DNA of 64,000 nucleotides from contig CANMEE010000001.1 in assembly GCA_947496865.1 (NCBI GenBank), forward strand, positions 1,169,501 through 1,233,500. Direction: 5' to 3'. Below are positions 6,520-14,530 of the stretch, one piece after another. Numbering within the stretch: position 1 is the first letter of the stretch; every line of letters begins with the position of its first letter. Below the pieces are notes generated by a model. The model worked only from the letters and a program-made list of their open reading frames with translations, did no database searches and had not been told where the DNA came from. This DNA is from an uncultured Sphingomonadaceae bacterium. Lineage in GTDB: Bacteria; Pseudomonadota; Alphaproteobacteria; Sphingomonadales; Sphingomonadaceae. Made by a program: the position numbers and the translations under genes.

Positions 6520-8928
6520 ATGGGAGAGACAATCACGCTGCAGCGTTTGCTGGAGATGCAGAAAAAGGTGTGGAACTTCAAGATCAGTGCTGATCATGAA
6601 ACCACCGAGCTTGTCGCGCGCGAACAGATTAAATCTTTTGGTCAGATATCACGAATCGGCGCATTGATAGCGCTGCCCCTGACTATTTATGCGTTGGTTT
6701 TGCTTTTCACTTATGCAGATGTCGAATTTATCGCGATAGCCTGTTTCTACGTCACCATTGCGGCCTTCCTCAGCATACGCAACTTTGCTCGCCAAATGGC
6801 CTTGGACCCGGATACGGTGGACTATAAAGAAGCGATCAAAAACATCCGTACTGAAAGCATCATTAGCAGCATCGGCTTCTCCTGCGTTCTGGCTATCCCG
6901 GTTGCTTTTGGTCAGGTTCCCTACAGTCTCGATATTGCCATATTGGCGATGGGCGGTCTGGTTATCGGCGGCTTTGTTTTTGGCAGTGTTCCTCGCGCAC
7001 AGACCTATAATTTATCCATTACCACGCTATGCTACGTCGGCGCATTCCTCGCCGCCAAGGGCTATGGTGGCATCAGTACGGCGATATTATTGGTCTTTTT
7101 TGCGCTCTGCATCGATTATATTTATCGCATGTTCTTCTTCAACTTTGTCCAGCGCCATCTGCATGCGGCCAAGCAAAAAGATGCAGCCGAAACCGTGCGG
7201 CTGTTACTGCATGATTATGCCGAACAAAGCTCCGACTGGCTTTGGGAAGTAGATGGTGACTATCTAATCGTTAATCCATCAGCGCGTTTTGCCACGGCAG
7301 TCGATATGGAAATTAGCGACTTGCGCCATCTACCGCTGGTCGATCTGTTTGAAGATTCCATGGAGCGCAACCAGCTTTCTCAAAGCCTGGCTTCGGGCAA
7401 CGCCTTTCGGGATATCCGTGTTCCGATCCATATTGACGGAGAAGAATGCTGGTGGAAATTATCTGGTCGGCGCATCAAAACTGTCGACGGAGAAAGCCAG
7501 CATATACGAGGCGTTGCAGCTGATATCACCAGCGCCAAAAAGGCAGAGGCCAGGGTCGCTCATCTTGCTCATTTTGACAGCCTGACGGATCTACCCAACC
7601 GCGCCCTGTTTAATCAATCCCTACAACGCTCCATCGCGCGCATGAGGGGCGAACAGAAGCTGGCCGTGCTCTATCTCGATCTCGATCATTTCAAGATGAT
7701 CAACGACACATTGGGGCATGGGGCAGGCGATCTGGTGCTCAAAGCGGTTGCCAACCGCTTGGAACTTACTATCGGCATAGAAGATGTGGTGGCACGGCTC
7801 GGCGGAGACGAATTTGCAGTGTCATTGCGTAATGTCGGTTCGCATGCGGACGTTATGCGTGTTGCCTCAAATATTATCGACAAAATTTCAGAACCGGTCA
7901 TGGTCGAAGGTCAGCCGGTTTCGACAGGGGTGAGTATCGGAATAGCCCTTGCGCCCGATTGCGGTGATGACGCCGAACAGCTGATAAAGCACGCCGATAT
8001 CGCATTATACCACGCCAAAGAAAACGGCCGCGGTTGTGCCTCGGTATTTGAACAATCCATGCATGAGGCGGTGCAGGATCGGCGCAATATAGAAATGGAT
8101 TTGCGCGCCGCGCTGAAACGCAATGAGCTGGAACTCTATTATCAACCACTCGTAAATATCGAGACCAATGAGACCATTGGCTACGAAGCGCTGCTGCGGT
8201 GGCATCACAGTGAAAAAGGCATGATTATGCCAGACGTTTTCATTCCCGTAGCCGAGGATACAGGATTGATTGTGCAGCTTGGCGAATGGGTCGTGCGATC
8301 TGCTTTGTACGAGGTCGTTAAGTGGCCAGAACATCTCAGCGTCGCGGTGAACCTCTCTCCGGCCCAGATGCGCAGCCCCAACCTCATGCCGACCATCATT
8401 AATGCGTTGGCCGCCACCGGCGTGGCGCCACATCGGCTGGAACTGGAAATTACCGAGTCCGTGTTGATGAACGATAACCAATCCAATGTGGAACTGCTGC
8501 ACAAAATCCGTTCGCTGGGTGTGCGGATTGCCTTGGATGATTTCGGGACGGGTTATAGCTCGCTCAACTATCTGCGCAGCTTCCCGTTTGACAAGATCAA
8601 GATCGACCGGTGTTTTGTCGAGGAAGTGGATAGCCGCGAAGACTGCCGGGCGATTATTCGCGCTGTTACAGGTCTTGCCTCCAGCCTCGGTATGGTAACC
8701 ACCGCCGAAGGGGTGGAACGCAGCGATCAGCTTAGCCAGCTCAAGGAAGAGGGCTGCGTTCAGGTCCAAGGTTATTTGTTCAGCAAGGCCATGCCCGCCT
8801 CCAATGTGGAAGGCCGGATAGAAACGGCTGCCCATGAGGGCGCTGGTGCCAGTGACATAGGTGAACAAAGTGCTGAACCCAAGCATCTGAGCGCACCCAA
8901 GAAGGTCCGCCGGAAAAAGGCCGGCTGA
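6520..8928 (+). CDS. Membrane-bound PAS-GGDEF-EAL cyclic-di-GMP enzyme
   Basis: An 802-residue c-di-GMP turnover protein. About six membrane segments lie between residues 43 and 207, a PAS-like sensor at about 225-345, a GGDEF domain with intact LGGDEF (Gly428-Phe432) and an EAL domain starting at Glu556 with EALLRW, NLSPAQM, ELEITES, DDFGTGYSS and TAEGVE all present. Both catalytic cores look intact, so it could make and break c-di-GMP. The inhibitory I-site RxxD ahead of GGDEF is replaced (Gly-Ile-Glu-Asp at 419-422), which would remove product feedback on the cyclase; many dual proteins of this kind act mainly as phosphodiesterases. The C-terminal tail is Lys/Arg-rich. ATG 6520 has only a weak Shine-Dalgarno. 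It likely controls attachment, motility or polysaccharide output. Confidence 0.93.
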   Translation: MGETITLQRLLEMQKKVWNFKISADHETTELVAREQIKSFGQISRIGALIALPLTIYALVLLFTYADVEFIAIACFYVTIAAFLSIRNFARQMALDPDTVDYKEAIKNIRTESIISSIGFSCVLAIPVAFGQVPYSLDIAILAMGGLVIGGFVFGSVPRAQTYNLSITTLCYVGAFLAAKGYGGISTAILLVFFALCIDYIYRMFFFNFVQRHLHAAKQKDAAETVRLLLHDYAEQSSDWLWEVDGDYLIVNPSARFATAVDMEISDLRHLPLVDLFEDSMERNQLSQSLASGNAFRDIRVPIHIDGEECWWKLSGRRIKTVDGESQHIRGVAADITSAKKAEARVAHLAHFDSLTDLPNRALFNQSLQRSIARMRGEQKLAVLYLDLDHFKMINDTLGHGAGDLVLKAVANRLELTIGIEDVVARLGGDEFAVSLRNVGSHADVMRVASNIIDKISEPVMVEGQPVSTGVSIGIALAPDCGDDAEQLIKHADIALYHAKENGRGCASVFEQSMHEAVQDRRNIEMDLRAALKRNELELYYQPLVNIETNETIGYEALLRWHHSEKGMIMPDVFIPVAEDTGLIVQLGEWVVRSALYEVVKWPEHLSVAVNLSPAQMRSPNLMPTIINALAATGVAPHRLELEITESVLMNDNQSNVELLHKIRSLGVRIALDDFGTGYSSLNYLRSFPFDKIKIDRCFVEEVDSREDCRAIIRAVTGLASSLGMVTTAEGVERSDQLSQLKEEGCVQVQGYLFSKAMPASNVEGRIETAAHEGAGASDIGEQSAEPKHLSAPKKVRRKKAG

Positions 8929-8940
8929 CACTGGCGACAC

Positions 8941-8961
8941 CAGCGCTTACTGACAGCGCTG
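8941..8961. other. Hairpin after the GGDEF-EAL gene
   Basis: Arms CAGCGCT (8941-8947) and AGCGCTG (8955-8961) pair perfectly around TACTGAC. No T-run follows, so it is not a clear intrinsic terminator; it may stabilise the 3' end of the upstream mRNA. Confidence 0.35.
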
Positions 8962-9020
8962 TGAATAGTTGATTGTTCAGCCCGGTTGCTGTAATCCTAG
9001 TCCTCGACAAGGACGGTGCC

Positions 9021-9215
9021 GTGCAATTTGTTCTGAAAAATATCATCCATTTCATGCCTCTGATTTTCGGTGTCGGATTTTTAGGTCCGTTGCTCGGTCA
9101 GATCATATCAATGCTGAACTGGCAGGCCCCACTGGGGCTCGCCCCGCTGACATTGGGATTGATTATCGGCGGTGCATGGGGTGCTTTCGCGCAGTATAAG
9201 GGCCGTTGGATATGA
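9021..9215 (+). CDS. Small membrane protein coupled to the desaturase-type gene
   Basis: I do not recognise this family. GTG 9021 has AAGGA seven bases upstream and opens a 64-residue protein (MQFVLKNIIHFMPLIF...) with two hydrophobic segments, about 10-28 and 40-57, and a short basic end (QYKGRWI). A longer in-frame TTG start at 8973 lacks such a site. Its stop overlaps the ATG of the desaturase/hydroxylase gene by four bases (ATGA), so the two are translated together. The tight coupling suggests a small partner of the enzyme in the membrane; that is inference. Confidence 0.65.
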   Translation: MQFVLKNIIHFMPLIFGVGFLGPLLGQIISMLNWQAPLGLAPLTLGLIIGGAWGAFAQYKGRWI

Positions 9216-10072
9216 GCGTGACCCTGACCGAAAAAGACCTGCGCAAACAGGAAATCGCGATTGCGCGTAAATATGCCGACCGCTTGCCATGGGAAGCGGT
9301 GGTGTGGGGATTGGGCAATTTGCTGGTTTGGTTGTCGCTTTGGCCCTTGGTCTTTTTGGGATTTGTGCCGTTATGGCTCGGTTTTATCATTGCCACGCTC
9401 AATGTCATGCTCTGCTATTTGCCATCACATGAGGCCCAGCATGATATTATCGGGCGCAAGGGAACCAAATGGCGCTGGTTGAATGAATTGGTCGGGCATG
9501 TGTCGACTATCCCGCTAGTGCTGCCCTATCGCGTCGCGAAACTCACGCATATCCAGCATCACCTGCATGCCAATAATCCGGAGCTTGATCCTGATTTTAG
9601 CAGCATGGCAAAGGGGCCTTGGCACGCGATCTGGAAGTCGATCCAGAACCGGCAGCCAGGGGCCGAAGGCGGGTTTAACAAATATGGAGATGTCCTGCAG
9701 GACATTGGCCGCCCGGATGCGCTCATTGATGGCGCATTATTTCAAATCACCCATTTTGGCATATTGATCGCGCTGGCATGGTCGGGCTATGCGCTGGAAG
9801 CGGCTTTGCTGTGGTGGCTCCCCCGGCAAATCGGTCTGACCTATATCCAGTTTTTCTTGAGCTGGGCGCCGCACCATCCTGCAGACAAGACCGGCCGCTA
9901 TAAAGATACCCGTGCCTTCAAAAGTGCGTGGGGCAATATCGGATCCATGGGCATGCAATATCATATTGTGCACCATCTCCACCCCTATATTCCGCTGACA
10001 GACACTCCACGCGCCTATCGCGAGATGCGCTACATATTGGAGCAGCGTGATTGCCGGTTGGAAGGGATTTAG
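9212..10072 (+). CDS. Fatty acid desaturase / beta-carotene hydroxylase superfamily enzyme
   Basis: A 286-residue integral-membrane di-iron enzyme. The three histidine boxes are visible: HEAQH (73-77), HIQHH (113-117) and HIVHH (251-255), with membrane segments around residues 30-70 and 175-215. Such enzymes hydroxylate, ketolate or desaturate lipids and carotenoids with O2. The end of the protein (HHLHPYIPLTDTPRAYREM) resembles carotenoid hydroxylase/ketolase-like members as much as acyl desaturases, so the substrate is open. The start at ATG 9212 is chosen because of the ATGA overlap with the small membrane gene; an upstream TTG at 9206 is possible. A carotenoid-oxygenase-family gene lies 2 kb downstream, which makes a carotenoid role plausible. 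Confidence 0.82.
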   Translation: MSVTLTEKDLRKQEIAIARKYADRLPWEAVVWGLGNLLVWLSLWPLVFLGFVPLWLGFIIATLNVMLCYLPSHEAQHDIIGRKGTKWRWLNELVGHVSTIPLVLPYRVAKLTHIQHHLHANNPELDPDFSSMAKGPWHAIWKSIQNRQPGAEGGFNKYGDVLQDIGRPDALIDGALFQITHFGILIALAWSGYALEAALLWWLPRQIGLTYIQFFLSWAPHHPADKTGRYKDTRAFKSAWGNIGSMGMQYHIVHHLHPYIPLTDTPRAYREMRYILEQRDCRLEGI

Positions 10073-10082
10073 AGGCTTAGGG

Positions 10083-10799
10083 TCAAGCTTGCCCGGTCGG
10101 CCGGATCATCAATTCACCGACACAGACCGATGGCGGTTGACCGAGAACATAGGCCACACTGTCGGCGAGGTTTTCCGGCTCAAGAAACTCGAAATTGAAA
10201 ACACCGCCCATCATTTCCATTACCGATTCATCCTTGATGCTCGTACCAAGCTCTGTCTTTACACCGCCCGGGAAAATGGTCGTGACGCGTACACCATGGG
10301 CGGTCATTTCCTTGCGCAATGTATCGCCCATTGATCGCACGCCCGATTTGGTGGCGGAATAGACCGCGCTGGATGGGAAAGTCTCCAATGCTGCGATCGA
10401 CGAGATAATGATGATATGCCCGTCTTTGCGCTCGACCATCTTGGGGAGCACGGCGTTGATCCCATAAAGCACGCCTCGCAGATTGACGTCGATCATCCGA
10501 TCCCAATCGTCAACATTGCCTTTTTCGATGAGCGACACGGGCATGATACCGGCATTGCTGACCAGCGCATCGACCTGACCGAATTTTTCGATGGTCGCGG
10601 ATGCCAGTGCTTCCTGATCTTCGCGGCTAGTGACGTCTGTTTTGTGAAAAGCCGCTTGCTCGCCCAATTCTTCGACAATGGCCTCGAGCCGATCTGTCCG
10701 CCGAGCAGCGAGCATGACATTATAACCCGATCCCGCCAGCTTCCGGGCTGTCGCCTCGCCGATACCGCTGGATGCGCCTGTGACTATCGCGGTTCTCAT
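10083..10799 (-). CDS. Short-chain dehydrogenase/reductase
   Basis: Classical SDR of 238 residues. Visible are the cofactor motif TGASSGIG near residue 8, SNAGIMP near 85, the catalytic serine in IISSIAALETFP and YSATK with the catalytic Tyr and Lys. AARRTD after the second strand suggests NADP(H) preference. The start is ATG 10799, with GGGAGA upstream; a longer in-frame reading to 10922 lacks SDR resemblance and is rejected. It is convergent with the desaturase-type gene (10-base gap). Substrate unknown; members act on alcohols, aldehydes and ketones, including retinoid-like compounds. Confidence 0.9.
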   Translation of the reverse strand: MRTAIVTGASSGIGEATARKLAGSGYNVMLAARRTDRLEAIVEELGEQAAFHKTDVTSREDQEALASATIEKFGQVDALVSNAGIMPVSLIEKGNVDDWDRMIDVNLRGVLYGINAVLPKMVERKDGHIIIISSIAALETFPSSAVYSATKSGVRSMGDTLRKEMTAHGVRVTTIFPGGVKTELGTSIKDESVMEMMGGVFNFEFLEPENLADSVAYVLGQPPSVCVGELMIRPTGQA

Positions 10800-10869
10800 G
10801 TCCGTCTCCCGTTTGCTGATGAAGCCGGACTGTCTATTACCCTTCGCAAAGCAGCAATCGGTGCTTTTG

Positions 10870-11391
10870 TTAGTTCGAGAAAACCCCCAGCCCGAGAATA
10901 TGGTCCAGATAGATTGCAGCATCGCGGATATCGAAAATGAAAGAGAAGAGGATCACCGCAGTGATGAGGCCTGACCATAGCGCATAGAACGATCGTTCTT
11001 TCAAAAATGGCCGGTTTTTGAGCAACAGATAGAGCGCGGGCGACCAGAAGATGAGATGCACCAGTGCAACCAGTCCCGACAGTTTGACGATCCCCATGGC
11101 CGGAATGCCAAGTCGGCTGATGAGGATGGCTGTTATGAACCCGCCGACGACCCAGCGTGCTTCCACCCGTTTCCAGATGAATAGCAATCCCAGCGCAAAG
11201 CTGGCGAGCATGATCATCAGCCAGATTTGTACCCATTGCGGGGCATTGGCCTGCCCCTCGGCATTCCACACTTCCAGAGCCGTATGCCCGGACTCATAGC
11301 CTGTTGCTGCCTGCGCAGCGGTGCTGAGGATTAAGCAGAGAGAGGAAAAGAGCGCTACGAGCGCCCAATTTGTCTTGAAAGAGGCGGCCAT
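10870..11391 (-). CDS. Hypothetical membrane protein with signal sequence
   Basis: No family recognised. The product is 173 residues with an N-terminal signal-like segment (residues 8-28, ending AQA) and about four further membrane helices: 48-66, 74-95, 100-120 and 135-155. The start at ATG 11391 is supported by GGGAGA four bases upstream; upstream in-frame starts have no such site. It lies upstream of the SDR on the same strand with a 70-base gap, so it may share a transcript. Function cannot be stated. Confidence 0.6.
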   Translation of the reverse strand: MAASFKTNWALVALFSSLCLILSTAAQAATGYESGHTALEVWNAEGQANAPQWVQIWLMIMLASFALGLLFIWKRVEARWVVGGFITAILISRLGIPAMGIVKLSGLVALVHLIFWSPALYLLLKNRPFLKERSFYALWSGLITAVILFSFIFDIRDAAIYLDHILGLGVFSN

Positions 11392-11566
11392 AAAATCTCC
11401 CATTGGCAAGAAGCCAGCCTGAGCTTGCGATTTGCTTATTGTTACTTTTGTTGACCGGCTTATCAATGGGGGTGTCCTCATTTGTCAACAGTCGTAGCGG
11501 TTCGTATGGCCGATCCGATATGTTATGCCTTTGCAGGACGTTGCATAGAAGGATGAGTGATACATT

Positions 11567-12001
11567 ATGGATGAAAAATTGACCGGCAGTTGCCTGTGTG
11601 GCGGCGTATCATTTTCGGTTGCCGGTCCGCCCGGTCCGATTGGACAATGCCATTGTTCCAAGTGCCGGAAAGTGTCTGGGACGAATGGCAATGCGGTTTT
11701 CCACGCTAGCCGCGATAATTTTGCATGGGAGCAGGGGGAAGAGTTAATTGCCAAGTTCTTCGTTCCAGACGAAAATGGATGGCACTCGGTATTCTGCAAA
11801 ACATGCGGCAGTCCGCTTCCGTTGGACGGGCAGAAAAGCAATTTATTTTTTGTACCGGCTGGTCTGCTGGATAATGACCCTGGCCACCGTGGCTATGCCG
11901 CCCATATCTTTGTTGGTTCCAAAGCGGAGTGGGAGGAAATAGCCGACGACGCCCCTCAATTTTCTGAAGGATTTGGTTCTGCCAGGATCGAGAAAGACTA
12001 G
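11567..12001 (+). CDS. GFA (glutathione-dependent formaldehyde-activating-like) family protein
   Basis: A 144-residue zinc-binding protein of the GFA/CENP-V fold. The cysteine pattern is GSCLCGGVSF, GQCHCSKCRKVSG and FCKTCGSPLP, which supplies the structural and active-site zinc ligands of the family. Despite the name, most members have no proven formaldehyde role. AAGGATG lies upstream of the ATG. It is convergent with the carotenoid oxygenase gene; the stop codons are only three bases apart. Confidence 0.88.
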   Translation: MDEKLTGSCLCGGVSFSVAGPPGPIGQCHCSKCRKVSGTNGNAVFHASRDNFAWEQGEELIAKFFVPDENGWHSVFCKTCGSPLPLDGQKSNLFFVPAGLLDNDPGHRGYAAHIFVGSKAEWEEIADDAPQFSEGFGSARIEKD

Positions 12002-12004
12002 AGC

Positions 12005-13447
12005 CTAGGCGGCGCTGATCCAATTGCCATGAAATCCGGGCGGGATGCGGTGCGGGACATGGATGACCGCCTGCGGTTCACCGGTAAAGTCGTTGGCTTT
12101 CAGGATATGCAACTCGGTTGTCTCGTTGTTCATGTCGATCACCAGACCAATTAGCCAGCCATCATCCTCATCCGCTTCGGCAGATCGCGGAACGAAAACA
12201 AACTCACCCGGGTGGCGATTATCGCCAAAATTACGGATAGCGGTGTCGCCGGTTTTCAGATCATGTTTGAACAGTTCATTCCCGGCCATGTCCAGCTGAT
12301 CGGGTTCGCCAGCCAAAGCGATGCTGTAAATATAGCGATAGTCGCTGGTCGATAGACGTTCGTCATAGCGCGGGAATTCCTGCGCGCGGTCATTGAGGAT
12401 TTTGCGATCCACTTTTTTCGTGACGGGATCCACGGTCCAGCGTTCTAGCCGCGACCATGCGCCGCCGGGGCCAAAAGTGGTGCGGGCATAGGTGCTTTCA
12501 TGGACCACCACGTCGACGATGACTTTGCCGTCATCAGTCTCAAAGGCATTGGCCGCGTGATAAACATAGCAGGTATCGACATCGCACCAGATCGTGTCGG
12601 CGCCCGATCCATTCCGAGGGCACAGACCAACGCGGGCTTTATGATCCGGGTTCCAATCATAGGGGAAGGCAAAGCCAGCCAGCATGCGCTTCATGGAGAA
12701 GGTCGCCGGCAGGTCGAAGACCAACACATGGTTTTCGGTAATCTGGCAGTCATGGATGGAAGGTCCCTGCGCGACGGCTATCGGTTCTTCGCGCTTGACC
12801 TTGCCATCTTTGCCAATGACGACGTGCCAGACGGTGTCCATCACCGGTGCATCATAGCAAATGGCATGCATCTCACCGGTCTTGGGATCGAGATGGGGGT
12901 GTGCAGAAAAGGCATTGTGTAGCGTGCCGTCAAACGGGTTGTGCGCGACCGTTTCAAGCTCGTCCGTCAATTCAACCGGAAAGCCGCCAGCTTCGACGAT
13001 GGCAAAAGTCCGGCCACCGATTTCAACGATATTGGTGTTCGCGGTGTCAGTTCGTGGCTTACGCGTGCCCGGCTTGCGGTCTTCACCAAGCCCATCACTC
13101 ACGGCATTGGAACGGATCCAGCGGTTGCGATACCATTCAGCCTTGCCGTCGGTGATGCGGATGCCATGGGCCATGCCGTCGCCGACAAACCAATGATAGC
13201 TGGCTTCATCGGGAGCGGTCACCGGGTTCGGACCGATCCGAAGATAGCGGCCGTCCAGCTGTGCCGGAATCTCGCCATCCACTTGGAGGTTGGCGAGGGT
13301 CACTTCTTCCGTCATCGGTTTGTGAATGCCGGTGAGATAAGGATGTCCGCCTTCCGGTGCTTTCATCCGCTTGCGGTTGAAATTGGCGACCGCACCCAAG
13401 ACCGGGGTGACCGCCGAGCGGATGGTATTTTCAATAACGGAAGCCAT
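12005..13447 (-). CDS. Carotenoid oxygenase family (carotenoid or stilbene cleavage) dioxygenase
   Basis: A 480-residue seven-bladed propeller Fe(II) dioxygenase that cleaves a conjugated C=C bond into two carbonyl products. The four iron-ligand histidines can be placed: SAHPH (His183), IHDCQIT (His232), YHAANAF (His297) and PGFHGNW (His473). Other family marks are GRYLRIGPNP and YHWFVGDGMAHG. The start ATG 13447 has AAGGAT upstream. The length fits both apocarotenoid oxygenases and the lignostilbene/resveratrol dioxygenases known from sphingomonads, so the substrate may be a carotenoid or a plant stilbene. It follows a small membrane gene by 13 bases, and a divergent TetR gene probably controls both. 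Confidence 0.88.
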   Translation of the reverse strand: MASVIENTIRSAVTPVLGAVANFNRKRMKAPEGGHPYLTGIHKPMTEEVTLANLQVDGEIPAQLDGRYLRIGPNPVTAPDEASYHWFVGDGMAHGIRITDGKAEWYRNRWIRSNAVSDGLGEDRKPGTRKPRTDTANTNIVEIGGRTFAIVEAGGFPVELTDELETVAHNPFDGTLHNAFSAHPHLDPKTGEMHAICYDAPVMDTVWHVVIGKDGKVKREEPIAVAQGPSIHDCQITENHVLVFDLPATFSMKRMLAGFAFPYDWNPDHKARVGLCPRNGSGADTIWCDVDTCYVYHAANAFETDDGKVIVDVVVHESTYARTTFGPGGAWSRLERWTVDPVTKKVDRKILNDRAQEFPRYDERLSTSDYRYIYSIALAGEPDQLDMAGNELFKHDLKTGDTAIRNFGDNRHPGEFVFVPRSAEADEDDGWLIGLVIDMNNETTELHILKANDFTGEPQAVIHVPHRIPPGFHGNWISAA

Positions 13448-13460
13448 AGTGAAATCCTTT

Positions 13461-13829
13461 TCAGTTAAACCAGATGTCGGCAGCGGCTGTGGTCGCTGCG
13501 AGTAGTAATAATATCCCGCCGGGATGGGGTCGCCGTAGGGCCGCAAAATTTCCAATACCGGATATCGCAAAGATCAGGATCGCGAGATATCCGATCAGGT
13601 CGCTGCCACCTTGGAGCCGGTTCAGTAAGACCGCGATGCCAAGGCTGGCCCAAACCAGACTGTGCAACTGGAACATTGCCCAAGTCAGATGGCGCATCGT
13701 TGGTGCAGCCAGCAAGCCGTCTGTGGGCTCGGCAAAAAGAGGCTTTAACACTACCCGTTCGCCAAGAATGAAATGCGCAGCTGCGACAGTCACCGCTATG
13801 AAGGCAGTTGCAATTGCAAATATCGGCAT
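13461..13829 (-). CDS. Small four-helix membrane protein, operon partner of the oxygenase
   Basis: A 122-residue protein, family not recognised with certainty. It starts MPIFAIATAFIAVTVAAAHF and has about four hydrophobic helices: 2-22, 50-68, 78-98 and 103-120. ATG 13829 is preferred over GTG 13862 because AAGGGGAG lies nine bases before it. It is the first gene of the minus-strand unit with the carotenoid-oxygenase gene and is divergent from TetR. A membrane role linked to delivery of a lipophilic substrate is possible but unsupported. Confidence 0.65.
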   Translation of the reverse strand: MPIFAIATAFIAVTVAAAHFILGERVVLKPLFAEPTDGLLAAPTMRHLTWAMFQLHSLVWASLGIAVLLNRLQGGSDLIGYLAILIFAISGIGNFAALRRPHPGGILLLLAATTAAADIWFN

Positions 13830-13844
13830 TGGCGCAAACTCCCC

Positions 13845-13873
13845 TTGGCTAAACGACTCCACATGTTTATGCT
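13845..13873 (+). promoter_or_regulatory. Candidate promoter giving a leaderless TetR transcript
   Basis: TTGGCT (13845-13850), a 17-base spacer and TATGCT (13868-13873) lie six bases upstream of the TetR ATG at 13880. Transcription from it would start at or next to the A of the ATG, which fits the lack of any Shine-Dalgarno. Confidence 0.45.
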
Positions 13874-13899
13874 GTTAACATGAGCGTTAAAGGTAACAG
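13872..13899. promoter_or_regulatory. Candidate TetR operator over the divergent start region
   Basis: CTGTTA (13872-13877) and TAACAG (13894-13899) form an inverted repeat with a 16-base centre spanning the TetR start codon. On the minus strand TTGACA (13900-13905), 18 bases and ATGTTA (13876-13881) make a candidate promoter for the membrane protein-oxygenase unit. A dimer here would block both directions. Confidence 0.5.
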
Positions 13900-14530
13900 T
13901 GTCAACATTAAAGATTCGCCTGAGCTTTCTGGCAAGGTTTCGGGAAAGGCTTCTGGCGCCTATCACCATGGTGATCTGCGCGCGACGGCCATTGCGGCAG
14001 GGATGACGCGGATTGCGGACATGGCCCATCCCGATCTGGGACTCCGCGCGCTGGCGCGGGAACTGGGCGTGTCTGCCACAGCGCTCTATCGCCATTTCCC
14101 CAATAAAGACGCATTGCTGGATGCTTTGGCTCTCGAAGCGCTCAACCGTTTGGGCATTAGTCAGTCAGAGGCGGCACAAGCGGCTAGTGATGTGCGCGAA
14201 GGCTTTGTCGATGTTGGGGTCACCTATGTGCAATGGTCGGTCGAAAACCCGGCTTTGGTCCGCCTGATCTATGATCGCGTCGGCAAAGTTGATCTCGAGA
14301 CGGATGATCCATCCGAAATGGGAGAGGCTTTTTTGCAATTGCGTAAGGGCATCACCGCTTTGATGCCTGATACTATGTCGGGTGAACAGCGCACCGTTGC
14401 CGCTCTGCATGCATGGTCGCTTGTCCACGGGCTGGCGATGCTCATATTGGATGGACAAGTGGAATATGATCCGCAGATGGTACGGAAAGTCGTTGAGTCG
14501 GCTGAATTTGGTTCGAAAAACTCAGGCTGA
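13880..14530 (+). CDS. TetR/AcrR-family transcriptional regulator
   Basis: A 216-residue regulator. The N-terminal helix-turn-helix includes GAYHHGDLRATAIAAGMTR and ARELGVSATALYRHFPNKDALLDAL (about residues 22-80), and the C-terminal ligand domain has the WSLVHGLAML segment typical of the WHG-type TetR C-terminal domain. It is divergent from the membrane protein-carotenoid oxygenase unit, with an inverted repeat over the intergenic region, so it most likely represses that unit and itself. No Shine-Dalgarno precedes ATG 13880. The 3' end overlaps the convergent DUF4386 gene by nine bases. Confidence 0.88.
   Translation: MSVKGNSVNIKDSPELSGKVSGKASGAYHHGDLRATAIAAGMTRIADMAHPDLGLRALARELGVSATALYRHFPNKDALLDALALEALNRLGISQSEAAQAASDVREGFVDVGVTYVQWSVENPALVRLIYDRVGKVDLETDDPSEMGEAFLQLRKGITALMPDTMSGEQRTVAALHAWSLVHGLAMLILDGQVEYDPQMVRKVVESAEFGSKNSG

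Noticed and set aside
8005..8940. 311-codon antisense frame over the EAL domain
   Set aside because: It lies opposite an intact, motif-complete domain and has no family resemblance.
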